A DNA stretch of 64,000 nucleotides from Peribacillus simplex (lineage in GTDB: Bacteria; Bacillota; Bacilli; Bacillales; DSM-1321): contig NZ_CP126106.1 of assembly GCF_030123325.1 (NCBI RefSeq), positions 4,616,001-4,680,000 of the forward strand. Direction: 5' to 3'. Numbering within the stretch: position 1 is the first letter of the stretch; each line of letters opens with the position of its first letter. This document shows positions 1 to 8,074 of this stretch, in pieces. Below the pieces are notes generated by a model. The model was not told the DNA's origin, searched no databases, and was given only the letters and a program-made list of their open reading frames with translations. Both the position numbers and the translations under genes were made by a program.

Positions 1-413
1 TTGATAACGACCCCGCTTTTTTGTTCCATCATATAAGGGATCGTGTATTTAGAAGGCAGATAAACCCCCTTCACATTCACGCTCATGATTCGGTCCCACA
101 CATCCGGTTCCACTTCGTCCACCCTGCCCACATTCGAGATTCCGGCATTGTTGAACAATATATCAATTTTCTTATAGGTTTCGATGATTTGGGAGATTGA
201 AGATTGAACCGCTTCCGGATTCGTTACATCCACCTCATAAAATGCCGCTTTCCCGCCAGCTTCCTTTATTTCTGAAACAGTGCCCTGCCCATTTTCTGCA
301 TGAATATCGGTAATGATGACAAATGCGCCTTCACTGGCGAATAAACGGGCTGATTCCTTTCCGATCCCGCTTCCCCCGCCTGTGATGACAGCGATTTTAC
401 TTTGCAGTCTCAT
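1..413 (-). CDS. SDR family oxidoreductase (3' end cut by window edge)
   Basis: Short-chain dehydrogenase/reductase using NAD(P)H. The N-terminal Rossmann motif TGGGSGIG and the NNAG motif are visible. The reading frame runs off the window at base 1, so the catalytic Tyr-x-x-x-Lys is not seen. The start ATG overlaps the TGA of the upstream SDR gene (ATGA, 410-413), which implies translational coupling. It is the distal visible gene of a minus-strand operon with a second SDR, a split UxaA-type dehydratase and a lactonase-like amidohydrolase. A role in oxidising a sugar or a 2-keto-3-deoxy acid is inferred from that context, not from the sequence itself. Confidence 0.85.
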   Translation of the reverse strand, partial: MRLQSKIAVITGGGSGIGKESARLFASEGAFVIITDIHAENGQGTVSEIKEAGGKAAFYEVDVTNPEAVQSSISQIIETYKKIDILFNNAGISNVGRVDEVEPDVWDRIMSVNVKGVYLPSKYTIPYMMEQKSGVVI

Positions 414-1225
414 GACGTTACCTCCTGTTCATGATTCATATGATCTTCAGGCTGCGCCGCTTTCACCGTTAAACCTCCATCCACCATTAACAGATGCCCG
501 TTGATTTGCATGGCTTCATCGGAAGCCAAAAATACGACGGAATCACCAATTTGCTTTTCCGTACCAAGTCTTTTCATCGGATTGGCTTCAATCTCTTTTG
601 CGAGAATTTGCGGATCTTCCAAATATTCCTCACACATATCCGTCGCAACGGTGCTTGGGCCGACAGCATTCACATTGATATTGTATTTTCCTAGCTCAAT
701 TGCCAACGCCTTCGTTAAATGAGAGGCAGCTGCTTTCGATGAAATATAGTGGGGAATGACCGGACTCGTGACAAGGACGCTAGCCGTTGATGTAATATTG
801 ATGATCTTGCCATATTTATTTTCAATCATTTTCTTCGCCACTCTTTGCGTCGTCAAAAAGATCGATTTAACATTTGTCCGATACGTATCATCCCATGTCT
901 CTTCCGAAAGGCTCAAAAAAGGCTCAAACGGGGCAATACCAGCATTATTCACTAAAATATCCACTGTTCCCAATTCTTTTTCCACTTCATCGATCATGGC
1001 ATCGACATCTTCCTTCACACCAACGTTCGCTTTCACGACAATCGCTTGGATATGAAACTCGGATTCTACTTTTTCTTTTAAAGCTTTCGCTTTTTCAAAT
1101 GAACCTGGTGACGTATAGTTGATAGCCACATTGGCACCTTCTTCAGCCAATCTCCTAACAATCGCTGCACCGATTCCCCGGCTGCCTCCTGTGACAAGTG
1201 CTGTTCGATTATTCAATTTACCCAT
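410..1225 (-). CDS. SDR family oxidoreductase
   Basis: Classical SDR of 271 residues. The cofactor motif TGGSRGIG lies near residue 12, NNAG near residue 92, and the active-site Tyr-x-x-x-Lys is read in YISSK with an upstream Ser in the ITSTAS segment. The C-terminus, with GGLTV, is typical of FabG-like enzymes, followed by a short hydrophilic tail. A good ribosome site (GGGAGGAG) precedes the ATG by 7 bases. It overlaps the next SDR by 4 bases and follows the dehydratase large subunit by 34 bases. In this cluster it is a plausible sugar dehydrogenase or 2-keto-3-deoxy-sugar-acid dehydrogenase (inference). Confidence 0.88.
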   Translation of the reverse strand: MGKLNNRTALVTGGSRGIGAAIVRRLAEEGANVAINYTSPGSFEKAKALKEKVESEFHIQAIVVKANVGVKEDVDAMIDEVEKELGTVDILVNNAGIAPFEPFLSLSEETWDDTYRTNVKSIFLTTQRVAKKMIENKYGKIINITSTASVLVTSPVIPHYISSKAAASHLTKALAIELGKYNINVNAVGPSTVATDMCEEYLEDPQILAKEIEANPMKRLGTEKQIGDSVVFLASDEAMQINGHLLMVDGGLTVKAAQPEDHMNHEQEVTS

Positions 1226-1259
1226 ATGAATTCTCCTCCCTTTTCCTATCTTCTGTTTT

Positions 1260-2423
1260 CTAAAGGCTGATGCTGATCCGGCTGATGCTGAATTCCTGAT
1301 GTCCCAGGATTTCCGCCTTTGTCAACTCACCCTGTGCTGTTTTAACGATCGTTTCGAAAATGCGATTTCCTGCTTCCTCCGTCGTTTCTTTTCCTTTCAT
1401 GACGGGGCTTGTATCCATATCGATGTTATCGATCATCTTGATGGCCGTATGTTCATTTCCCGTTATTTTGATGACCGGGATAATCGGGTTCCCTGTTGGT
1501 GTCCCTCTTCCTGTCGTAAAGCAGACCATATGCACACCGGCTGCCGCCATGCCTGAAACACACTCGATGTCATTCCCCGGGGAATCCATGAAGTAATAGC
1601 CATTTCCCGGAATTTCTTCCGCAAATGATAAGACATCGTTCAATGGGGCTGTACCTGCTTTACTGATGCAGCCAAGCGACTTTTCCTCGATGGTCGAGAG
1701 CCCTCCCTCAATGTTGCCCGGGCTCGGGTTTCCGCCGCGCATATCGGCCCCGATGCGTTCCACTTCTTTTTCGAATTTATCAACATATGCATATAGTTTA
1801 TTGGCCACATCTTCGCTCACTGCTTTTTGGGCAACAATATGTTCAGCTCCGATGATTTCCGTGGTTTCACCCATTACGATCGTACCTCCCTGTTTCAGGA
1901 GCTGATCAGCCGTTTTCCCTAAAGCGGGATTGCTGCACAATCCGGATGTGGCATCGGAACCGCCGCATTTCACACCTACTATCAATTCTGAAATGGGGGC
2001 ATCCACTTGCGGCACTTTTTCGAGTTCCAGAAATAAACCCTTCGCCACTTCAGTCCCCTTCTTAATCGCGTTTATCGTCCCGCCTGCATCTTGGATATCT
2101 AGCCACTCCACTGGTTTTCCCGTTTCTTCTTCGATTTCCTGTTTCAATACTTTGGCATCAATCACCTCACAGCCCAAACTGATTAACAGGACCGCACCAA
2201 CGTTTGGGTTTTTCCCCATTCCGCCAAGAAGCTTATGTGTACGTTCTTTGTCATCACCAATCTGGCTGCATCCATGCTGATGCGGAATGGCCACTGATTT
2301 AGGTACAGCTTGCTGGATTCTGTTGGCCACATGATTGGCGCAAATGACGGTAGGAATGATCAATAGATGATTACGGATTCCAAATTTTCCATTTGAACGG
2401 CGATACCCTTTTATCATGTTCAT
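1260..2423 (-). CDS. UxaA family hydrolase, large (catalytic) subunit
   Basis: Large subunit of a split altronate/galactarate-dehydratase-type enzyme (UxaA/SuyB family), 387 residues. Family landmarks are the N-terminal GYRRSNGKFGIRN stretch, HQHGCSQ, VGVKCGGSDATSGL and the C-terminal TTGRGTP segment. The conserved Cys and His residues fit an Fe-dependent lyase. Its ATG overlaps the stop of the small subunit gene (ATGA), with GGGGAG 8 bases upstream. Known relatives dehydrate altronate or galactarate or split sulfolactate. Here a lactonase and two SDRs suggest dehydration of a sugar acid such as fuconate or galactonate (inference). Substrate cannot be read from sequence. Confidence 0.85.
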   Translation of the reverse strand: MNMIKGYRRSNGKFGIRNHLLIIPTVICANHVANRIQQAVPKSVAIPHQHGCSQIGDDKERTHKLLGGMGKNPNVGAVLLISLGCEVIDAKVLKQEIEEETGKPVEWLDIQDAGGTINAIKKGTEVAKGLFLELEKVPQVDAPISELIVGVKCGGSDATSGLCSNPALGKTADQLLKQGGTIVMGETTEIIGAEHIVAQKAVSEDVANKLYAYVDKFEKEVERIGADMRGGNPSPGNIEGGLSTIEEKSLGCISKAGTAPLNDVLSFAEEIPGNGYYFMDSPGNDIECVSGMAAAGVHMVCFTTGRGTPTGNPIIPVIKITGNEHTAIKMIDNIDMDTSPVMKGKETTEEAGNRIFETIVKTAQGELTKAEILGHQEFSISRISISL

Positions 2424-2749
2424 CGATTTTGCTCCCCTTCCGCCTTATCTCCTCTTCCTCTGATTCCCTCAATATTATGTACATGGACATGTTCACCAGG
2501 CTCGATATCCATCGTGGCTGCACCGATCACTTCTCCATATTTGATGACCGTCGCCGATCGCTGAATTGGTTTGATTGCGATTTTATGCCCAAATGGAATC
2601 GAACGCTTTGCTTCCACTGCCTCTTTTTGACCATTGATGACATAGAGTAATGTTTCCCCTTCATCTACATTTTTCAATGAAGTCGCAACATTATCGTGAT
2701 CAGACATGACGATGCTTGTAATGTCCTGTTCATAAACTAACTTGCCCAT
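2420..2749 (-). CDS. UxaA family hydrolase, small (SAF-domain) subunit
   Basis: A 109-residue protein matching the N-terminal SAF domain of UxaA-type dehydratases, which in many enzymes is fused to the catalytic part. Visible features are the HDNVAT motif and the IPFGHKIAI segment typical of the SuyA/UxaA N-terminus. It overlaps the large subunit by 4 bases and the amidohydrolase by 20 bases, so the three genes should be translated together. Ribosome site GGGGAGAGG precedes the ATG. The two-polypeptide arrangement resembles sulfolactate lyase SuyAB, but the neighbours favour a sugar-acid dehydratase. Confidence 0.85.
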   Translation of the reverse strand: MGKLVYEQDITSIVMSDHDNVATSLKNVDEGETLLYVINGQKEAVEAKRSIPFGHKIAIKPIQRSATVIKYGEVIGAATMDIEPGEHVHVHNIEGIRGRGDKAEGEQNR

Positions 2750-3596
2750 TTTCCTCTCCCCTTTCTTTTAGCTTGTAAAAGGCTTTTGCATTTCCAGAAA
2801 ATATCCCATCCACTTCAGCTAGTGTTAAAGTTTCCGGTAAATTCCCTTTAACGACCGTAATTGCCTCTTCATAGCTCCCGGCTGATAAACATACAGGCCA
2901 ATCACTGCCGAAAAGTAAACGGTCCGGCCCGAACGCCCGAACAACATGTTGTATGTATGGCGTAAAGTCATCCACCTTCCACATTGCAGGATCCGCTTGG
3001 GTCAATAAACCCGACATTTTGCACCAAATGTTTGGAAACTGTGACAAAGCATTCATTTCTTCTTGCCATTTGTTTAACTCCCCTGCTGATATATTCGGTT
3101 TAGCCATATGGTCGATGACGGCCTTTAGGTCAGGAAGCGTTTTCATTAATGTTAAAACAGATGAAATATGTTTATGATTAATCAACAAATCCAGCGGAAG
3201 ATCATATCGAATAAGCTGTTTCAGATTTTCCGCCACTTGTTCTTGTAAAATCCAAGCACTTTCTTCCAGATCCTGCAACATAGGGCGTAAACCAACAATT
3301 CCCGGTCGTTTCATCAATGAATCCAATTGCTCCGGGAAGGATGGAGCAGATAAGTCAAGCCAGCCCACCACGCCATATATCCAGTGATGGCGGTCATACA
3401 AGGATAATAGAAATAAAGTCTCTTCATAGGTTGGAGCCGCTTGTACAAGGACCGTCCCCGAAATATCATTCTTATGTATTAAGGGTGATAAATCGTCGGG
3501 AAGATAATCCCGATAAAGGACTCCCATATCATTTGTAAGCCAAGAGTAATCACCTCGGTCAATTCTCCAAAAGTGCTGATGTGCATCAATCATCAT
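2730..3596 (-). CDS. amidohydrolase, L-fuconolactonase-like (COG3618 type)
   Basis: TIM-barrel metal-dependent hydrolase of 288 residues. It starts with IDAHQHFW, carrying the metal-binding HxH, and has VIDHMAKP (third His) and LFGSDWPV (catalytic Asp) in the expected order. Characterised members open sugar lactones such as L-fucono-1,5-lactone. AGGAGG lies 8 bases before the ATG. It is the first gene of the operon that continues through the split dehydratase and two SDRs, matching an oxidative route of dehydrogenase, lactonase, dehydratase and dehydrogenase. The exact sugar is not determinable here. Confidence 0.87.
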   Translation of the reverse strand: MMIDAHQHFWRIDRGDYSWLTNDMGVLYRDYLPDDLSPLIHKNDISGTVLVQAAPTYEETLFLLSLYDRHHWIYGVVGWLDLSAPSFPEQLDSLMKRPGIVGLRPMLQDLEESAWILQEQVAENLKQLIRYDLPLDLLINHKHISSVLTLMKTLPDLKAVIDHMAKPNISAGELNKWQEEMNALSQFPNIWCKMSGLLTQADPAMWKVDDFTPYIQHVVRAFGPDRLLFGSDWPVCLSAGSYEEAITVVKGNLPETLTLAEVDGIFSGNAKAFYKLKERGEENGQVSL

Positions 3597-3620
3597 GCTG
3601 ACCTCCTCTTGTTATCTTTA

Positions 3621-3634
3621 TGTTACCGGTAACA
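3621..3634. promoter_or_regulatory. 14-bp palindrome, candidate LacI-family operator
   Basis: TGTTACCGGTAACA is a perfect palindrome centred on CG, lying 25-38 bases before the start codon of the first gene of the sugar-acid operon. The size, symmetry and central CG are typical of LacI/GalR operators. The LacI-type gene at 4912-5928 is the obvious candidate regulator (inference). Confidence 0.6.
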
Positions 3635-3728
3635 ATAAAATAACAGCAATATTTTAAATTGTCAATAAATTAAACAGAATCTCTTAAACTATCCAAATGG
3701 AATTACCATTTTCAACTCTTTTTAATAA

Positions 3729-3766
3729 GAAAACTCGCCATTCCCAATTGGAACGGCGAGTTTTTA
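3729..3766 (-). terminator. intrinsic terminator after the FtsH-ectodomain gene
   Basis: A 13-bp stem (AACTCGCC...GGCGAGTT, one G-U type mismatch) with T/A runs on both sides. It immediately follows the minus-strand gene ending at 3768. Confidence 0.7.
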
Positions 3767-3767
3767 A

Positions 3768-4214
3768 TCATTTAGAGTGTTTCATTCTTTTTATGACAAA
3801 TAGAAATATAAAACTAACAAAAAACAGGATGAAAATGATTACGATCGGAATCGTAGTTGTTAAAAGGGTGACCCATCCACTTGTCTCTTTGTTTTCTGGC
3901 GTAAACTCAATTTTTTCTATGTCATGTCCCCTTATGGCGCGATTCATTCTATCTTGCCAAATTTCACTATTCGGTACAGATGCGATAAAGTATTGATCCC
4001 TTTCATACCCTACAAGCCGACCGCTTATTTCATAAACACTATTTTGTGGCTCCACCTCTAAATATGTCACTTTCCCATCTTCTAAAGTTGCAAAAAATTC
4101 ATCTTCAGTTAATTTCTCGGTCGGTTCTTTGTCATTATTAAAAACCAGCACAATCCCAAATGTAACCAAGAAGATTAATAAATAAAATACTTTACTACGG
4201 AAAATCCGCTTCAT
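3768..4214 (-). CDS. orphan FtsH extracytoplasmic-domain protein
   Basis: A 148-residue membrane protein that looks like only the N-terminus of FtsH. It has a first membrane segment after MKRIFRSK, an external FtsH_ext domain (EDGKVTYLEV, YEISGRL, DQYFIASVP), then ETSGWVT leading into a second membrane segment, and ends after a short KRMKHSK tail. The AAA+ ATPase and zinc protease parts are absent. The start is placed at the ATG preceded by GGAGAGG rather than 16 codons upstream. An intact stop and terminator argue against a random truncation. It could associate with FtsH and modulate it (inference). Confidence 0.75.
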   Translation of the reverse strand: MKRIFRSKVFYLLIFLVTFGIVLVFNNDKEPTEKLTEDEFFATLEDGKVTYLEVEPQNSVYEISGRLVGYERDQYFIASVPNSEIWQDRMNRAIRGHDIEKIEFTPENKETSGWVTLLTTTIPIVIIFILFFVSFIFLFVIKRMKHSK

Positions 4215-4363
4215 CTCATACCTCTCCCACAAAAACAAACTACAGGCAATAGTATCATACATAGTTAATTATTAACAATTAAGCTATCATTGTATCACTT
4301 GCAAAATGGATAATATTAGTAAAAAATAGGAGATATAGCAAACTTAAAAAAGGAGGAACCAAT

Positions 4364-4879
4364 ATGCTAATAAGAGAGGCAACGGTTGCTGATGCTGAAG
4401 GCATAGCAATCGTCCATGTGGATAGCTGGAGAACCACATATAACGATATAATGCCGAGTGATTTTTTAGATAATCTGTCTTATGGGCAAAGGAAAGAATT
4501 ATGGAAAAAGAATATATCCAGTGATGGGAATTATGTTTATGTTGCTGAAAATAGCGATGGAAAAATAGTTGGATTTATTAGTGGCGGGAAAAGGGAAAAA
4601 AATAAAGTTGAGAATTCGGGTGATTTAACTGCGATATATATCCTCGAAAATTTCCAAAGAATGGGGATAGGCAAGAAACTCATCAAAGAGTTATTCTTTA
4701 AATTTGAAGAACTGGGATTAAAGACAATTTTTGTTGAGGTGCTTGAAGATAATGAATCTCGATACTTCTATGAGGCATTTGGTGCTGAATTGCTTAAAAC
4801 CGAAAAAATCAAAATGGCTCGTACTGAATTGAATCTATTGGTTTATGTGTGGATGGATATCAGCACTGTATTGTTATAG
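4364..4879 (+). CDS. GNAT family N-acetyltransferase
   Basis: A 171-residue acetyltransferase of the Gcn5 fold. The acetyl-CoA loop is read in ENFQRMGIGKKL (Q/RxxGxG/A pattern), followed by EVLEDNESRYFYEAFGAE, typical of motif B. AAAGGAGG precedes the ATG. It is a single gene between divergent or convergent neighbours. The acceptor substrate is unknown; similar Bacillus proteins act on small amines or peptides. Confidence 0.85.
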   Translation: MLIREATVADAEGIAIVHVDSWRTTYNDIMPSDFLDNLSYGQRKELWKKNISSDGNYVYVAENSDGKIVGFISGGKREKNKVENSGDLTAIYILENFQRMGIGKKLIKELFFKFEELGLKTIFVEVLEDNESRYFYEAFGAELLKTEKIKMARTELNLLVYVWMDISTVLL

Positions 4880-4899
4880 CCACTTTTTCTTGGCAAAAC

Positions 4900-4925
4900 A
4901 AAAAACTCCTATTATTTAATAGGAG
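4900..4925 (-). terminator. intrinsic terminator of the LacI gene
   Basis: CTCCTATTA/TAATAGGAG stem followed by a T run on the minus strand. The stem overlaps the last codons and stop of the regulator gene. Confidence 0.75.
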
Positions 4926-5928
4926 CTCCAGATGATTTCCTGATTACCAATTCAGGCTTTAAATTGATCGTCCGATAGTCGGCAGGACCTACTTCATCGA
5001 CTCGCTCGATCACTAATTGTGTTCCTAGATACCCAAAGTCGTAAGCGGGCTGTGAAGATACGGTTAAAAAGGGATCGAAGTCCGAGAATAATTCTAAGTC
5101 GTCAAAACAAACGACTGCAATGTCTTCAGGAACTTTAATCTGTTTTTCTCGTAAACTTTTTATAATTTTGATGGCAATGAAATTATTGGCGGCAAAAATC
5201 GCCGTTGGCCGCTCAGAGGGCGGAACATTCATCAATCCGTCAATACCGTTCCATTGCTTTTCCTGTTTGTAATGAGTCTCTATGACGAAAGAGTGATCGA
5301 TGTTCAAATCATTTATTTTCAGCGTTTCAATATAGGCCTGATAACGCTCTTTCGAAGTGGAGATCGTTAGCGGACCATGAACCATCGCGATTCGTTCATG
5401 TCCAAAATCGATGAGATGCTGAAGTAGCTTTTTCGTTCCTTCATAGTTATCACCAAGCACCCGATCACAAGAAACATCTTGAATTTGCCTATCTATCAAT
5501 GTAAATGGAATCCTGTTTTTAATTAATTTCTTTAAATTTTTCGTCGATTGATCGCCTGTTGGTGCAATAATTACGCCATCCACCCGTTTTGAAATCAATG
5601 CATCGATATATTCACTCTCTTTTTCGTAATCCTCATCGGTATTGCATAAAATGAGCTGATATCCCATTTGATTGGCTTTATCCGCGGCCCCTCTCGCTAC
5701 CTGGGTGAAAAAGGGGTTCGTGATATCGGTTATGATTAATGAAAGCAGCTTCGTTCTTTTAATATTCAAACTTTGGGCAGCGGAATTCGGTATATAGTTC
5801 AGCTCTTTAATGACCGCTTCAACTTTTTCCCTTGTCTTTTCACTGATATTTCCTTTATTATTAATGACTCTCGATACAGTCATCGTTGATACATTCGCTT
5901 TTTTCGCAATATCGTAAATTGTCGTCAC
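4912..5928 (-). CDS. LacI family transcriptional regulator
   Basis: A 338-residue repressor. The N-terminal helix-turn-helix (IYDIAKKANVSTMTVSRVIN) and hinge (YIPNSAAQSLN) are followed by a periplasmic-binding-protein-like sugar domain with the usual VDGVIIAPTG, VHGP and FDDLELF segments. Translation starts at GTG. It lies 1.3 kb from the sugar-acid operon, separated by the FtsH-ectodomain and GNAT genes. A GalR-type palindrome in front of that operon (3621-3634) suggests it is the operon's repressor (inference). The effector is unknown. Confidence 0.88.
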   Translation of the reverse strand: MTTIYDIAKKANVSTMTVSRVINNKGNISEKTREKVEAVIKELNYIPNSAAQSLNIKRTKLLSLIITDITNPFFTQVARGAADKANQMGYQLILCNTDEDYEKESEYIDALISKRVDGVIIAPTGDQSTKNLKKLIKNRIPFTLIDRQIQDVSCDRVLGDNYEGTKKLLQHLIDFGHERIAMVHGPLTISTSKERYQAYIETLKINDLNIDHSFVIETHYKQEKQWNGIDGLMNVPPSERPTAIFAANNFIAIKIIKSLREKQIKVPEDIAVVCFDDLELFSDFDPFLTVSSQPAYDFGYLGTQLVIERVDEVGPADYRTINLKPELVIRKSSGAPIK

Positions 5929-6040
5929 TTTTTGTACCCGCCTTTACATTATCCCTTATATTGTATCATAAGTATAAATGGTTATTTTATACTTTAGCAC
6001 TTAGAAGATCATGTTGACCCGGAGACGGCACTGAGCTTCA

Positions 6041-6078
6041 AAAAAGGCACAATCCTTCACGAAGGATTGTGCCTTGCA
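6041..6078 (-). terminator. intrinsic terminator of the VOC gene
   Basis: A perfect 15-bp stem, AAGGCACAATCCTTC with its complement and a very short loop, directly after the minus-strand gene ending at 6085. Confidence 0.8.
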
Positions 6079-6084
6079 TTTAAT

Positions 6085-6501
6085 TTAATTTTGATTAAAT
6101 CCGCTTTCGTCCATGTAAAATACTTCCCAAGAGTGTCCGTCGATATCCAGAAAACTCCAACCGTACATGAAACCATGATCAATGGCTTCATTGAAAGGCT
6201 TTCCGCCAGCATCCAGTGCCCTATTCACGATTTCATCGACTTCTTCCTTACTTTTAACGGACAGGGCGACGATGGCTTCCGTACTCGCTGCAGAATCCGG
6301 GATTTCCTTCTTGGTAAACGTTTTAAAGTAATCTTCCACCAATAACATGACATATATGGACTCGCTGATAACCATGCATGTTGCATTTTCATTGGTCATT
6401 TGCTCGTTAAACTCAAAGCCGACCTTTGTGAAAAATTCTACTGAGGCATCCAAATTTTTAACAGGCAAGTTTACAAAAATCTTTTCTGCTTGAACTCCCA
6501 T
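6085..6501 (-). CDS. VOC family protein (glyoxalase/bleomycin-resistance fold)
   Basis: About 138 residues with the paired beta-alpha-beta-beta-beta units of the vicinal-oxygen-chelate fold. It begins IFVNLPVKNLDASVEFF and ends with FLDIDGHSWEVFYM, a typical C-terminal strand with a metal-type Glu. The ATG at 6499-6501 is preferred because GAGGGTG sits 6 bases upstream. An upstream in-frame GTG at 6535-6537 has no ribosome site. Its own terminator follows at once. The reaction is unknown; proteins of this subtype are often annotated only as VOC or glyoxalase-like. Confidence 0.8.
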   Translation of the reverse strand: MGVQAEKIFVNLPVKNLDASVEFFTKVGFEFNEQMTNENATCMVISESIYVMLLVEDYFKTFTKKEIPDSAASTEAIVALSVKSKEEVDEIVNRALDAGGKPFNEAIDHGFMYGWSFLDIDGHSWEVFYMDESGFNQN

Positions 6502-6603
6502 CCCATTCACCCTCGCTTGATTTATTTGTTCACTCACCTACTATTCGCTGCATTTTTCGATTATCCTGCTTGCAGCATAAAAGGAGAGATCACCAAAATC
6601 TTT

Positions 6604-7095
6604 CTACTTCAAATAAACACTCATGATCTGTGTTTCGTTACTATTCGCTTGGGTGCTATTTGTTTTTTCCAGTTTTTCAACTAGCTCGCCGTTCGTGATA
6701 ACAATCGGAGTTACGATGCTTGGGGCTTTGGATTTTATAAAATCGATATCAAATGTTACAAGCTTGTCTCCCGCTTTTACATTTTGCCCTTCTGTGACAT
6801 GTGCTTCAAATCCCTCACCATTAAGGTTAACTGTTTCCAAACCAATATGAATCAACAATTCAATGCCATGCTTTGTACGGAGGCCCAGTGCATGTTTAGT
6901 ATGAAAAACCTGGATTACTTCTGCATCGATTGGAGATACGACCACTCCCTCCTCAGGAAGAATCGCTATTCCGTCCCCCATCATTTTACCGGAAAACACC
7001 GGATCCGGAACATCTTCAATGTTGATTACTTGTCCATTAATCGGAGCAAGCAGCTGTTCCACACTTTCTTTTTTACCGAATAATTTTTTGAACAT
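6604..7095 (-). CDS. PTS glucose-type EIIA domain protein
   Basis: A 163-residue stand-alone EIIA of the glucose (Crr) family. LLAPINGQV and VFSGKMMGDG open the domain, HTKHALGL carries the accessory His, and GIELLIHIGLETV carries the phosphorylated His. The C-terminus has a Gln/Asn/Thr-rich tail. No EIIB or EIIC is nearby, so it either supplies phosphate to incomplete permeases or acts in regulation, like B. subtilis YpqE. Ribosome site GGGTGG precedes the ATG. Confidence 0.88.
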   Translation of the reverse strand: MFKKLFGKKESVEQLLAPINGQVINIEDVPDPVFSGKMMGDGIAILPEEGVVVSPIDAEVIQVFHTKHALGLRTKHGIELLIHIGLETVNLNGEGFEAHVTEGQNVKAGDKLVTFDIDFIKSKAPSIVTPIVITNGELVEKLEKTNSTQANSNETQIMSVYLK

Positions 7096-7175
7096 ACTAT
7101 TTCCACCCTTCTCTTTCGGTCTTGTATCTCACAATCAAATGTTAAATATTTGATGAATTCTGATAATCATTTCCG

Positions 7176-7562
7176 TTATTTCTTTTTTGATTTGCCTTCC
7201 GCTTTCTTCTTTTTGTTCTCTTCCACTCTAAATATAACCATCTCGGTTATTAATTCATAAGGAATTGGCTTGTTTAGCGGAAACTGGACGGCACCTTTTG
7301 AACATTTATATTCAGATAATGCAGCTTCAAAAGCAGTGATGGCGCTTGGAGTTGGATAGAAACCTATATGTTTTTTATAAGCAGCGAAATGTACCAGATT
7401 TCCATATAAAACAAAGGTAGGCATTTGATAGCTTATCTTTTCCTCTGCATCCGGTGCTGCATCCCTAATGACTTTTCTTAACGTTTTTAAAATCTCCTGT
7501 ACTTCTTCGGGAAATTGTTTAATGTATTCATCAATTGAATGAAATGTATTGGTTCCTTCCAT
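7176..7562 (-). CDS. DUF1801 / YdhG-type (frataxin-like) protein
   Basis: A 128-residue protein with the DUF1801 pattern: FPEEVQEILKTLRKVI at the N-terminus, EKISYQMPTF, HFAAYKKHIGFYP and GAVQFPLNKPIP. The family includes B. subtilis Fra/YdhG, a proposed frataxin-like iron chaperone. It ends with a Lys-rich tail. A good AAAGGAG site precedes the ATG. No operon partners are seen; function is inferred from family only. Confidence 0.82.
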   Translation of the reverse strand: MEGTNTFHSIDEYIKQFPEEVQEILKTLRKVIRDAAPDAEEKISYQMPTFVLYGNLVHFAAYKKHIGFYPTPSAITAFEAALSEYKCSKGAVQFPLNKPIPYELITEMVIFRVEENKKKKAEGKSKKK

Positions 7563-7798
7563 GATTTCTCCTTTCTAAAACCAAATGATTAGTCATCCAT
7601 ACCTTTAATATAACATTTTATCCCTCCACTATCATGTTCCGTTACCCTTAAGGAAAAGGGACCCGGGCACTCGCTAGGCTACTTCCGCCAGTTTTTCCCG
7701 TTACAAATCATATGATTGGAGATCAAAAAGATAGTTGGATACTATCAATAAAAGCTGGGAGGCACAATTAACGAGGCAGCTGCTTGGCATTTGAATGA

Positions 7799-7834
7799 CA
7801 AAACCCCCGAATTCGAGTGAATTCAGGGGTTTTG
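7799..7834 (-). terminator. intrinsic terminator, separated from its gene by a MITE
   Basis: AAAACCCC/GGGGTTTT with an inner GAATTC/GAATTC stem. It appears to be the terminator of the SDR gene ending at 8075. A 220-bp element (7848-8067) is inserted between that stop codon and this hairpin. Confidence 0.7.
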
Positions 7835-7847
7835 GATTTTTTGTATT

Positions 7848-8067
7848 GGCTGTTTTCGCTTACTTTGTTGCTATTTTCCAAGTAAAGCGGTGTGGTTGAT
7901 TTCCCCTCCAGATGCTCGCTTTCCGCGGGGCGGGCGGTGAGCCTCCTCGGCTTAAAACGCCTGTGGGGTCTCACCTGTCCCGCTGCTCCCGCAGGAGTCT
8001 CGCAAATGCGCTCCAATCAACCTTAAATCGTTTCGTTTTAAAAACAACAATCTTTACGAAAAGAGCC
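7848..8067 (-). mobile_element. MITE-like repeat A, copy 1
   Basis: A 220-bp element. Its ends form an imperfect inverted repeat (GGCTGTTTTCG/CGAAAAGAGCC). It is flanked by an exact 8-bp direct repeat TTTGTATT at 7840-7847 and 8068-8075. The GC-rich inside carries GGTTGATT/AATCAACC inner arms and a GGTGAG...CTCACC hairpin. It has no coding capacity. The right-hand duplication ends on the last base of the SDR stop codon. Confidence 0.85.
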
Positions 8068-8074
8068 TTTGTAT

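Noticed and set aside
7768..8016. 82-residue ORF inside MITE copy 1
   Set aside because: It reads through the terminator and the repeat; the same phantom frames appear in each copy and no ribosome site fits.
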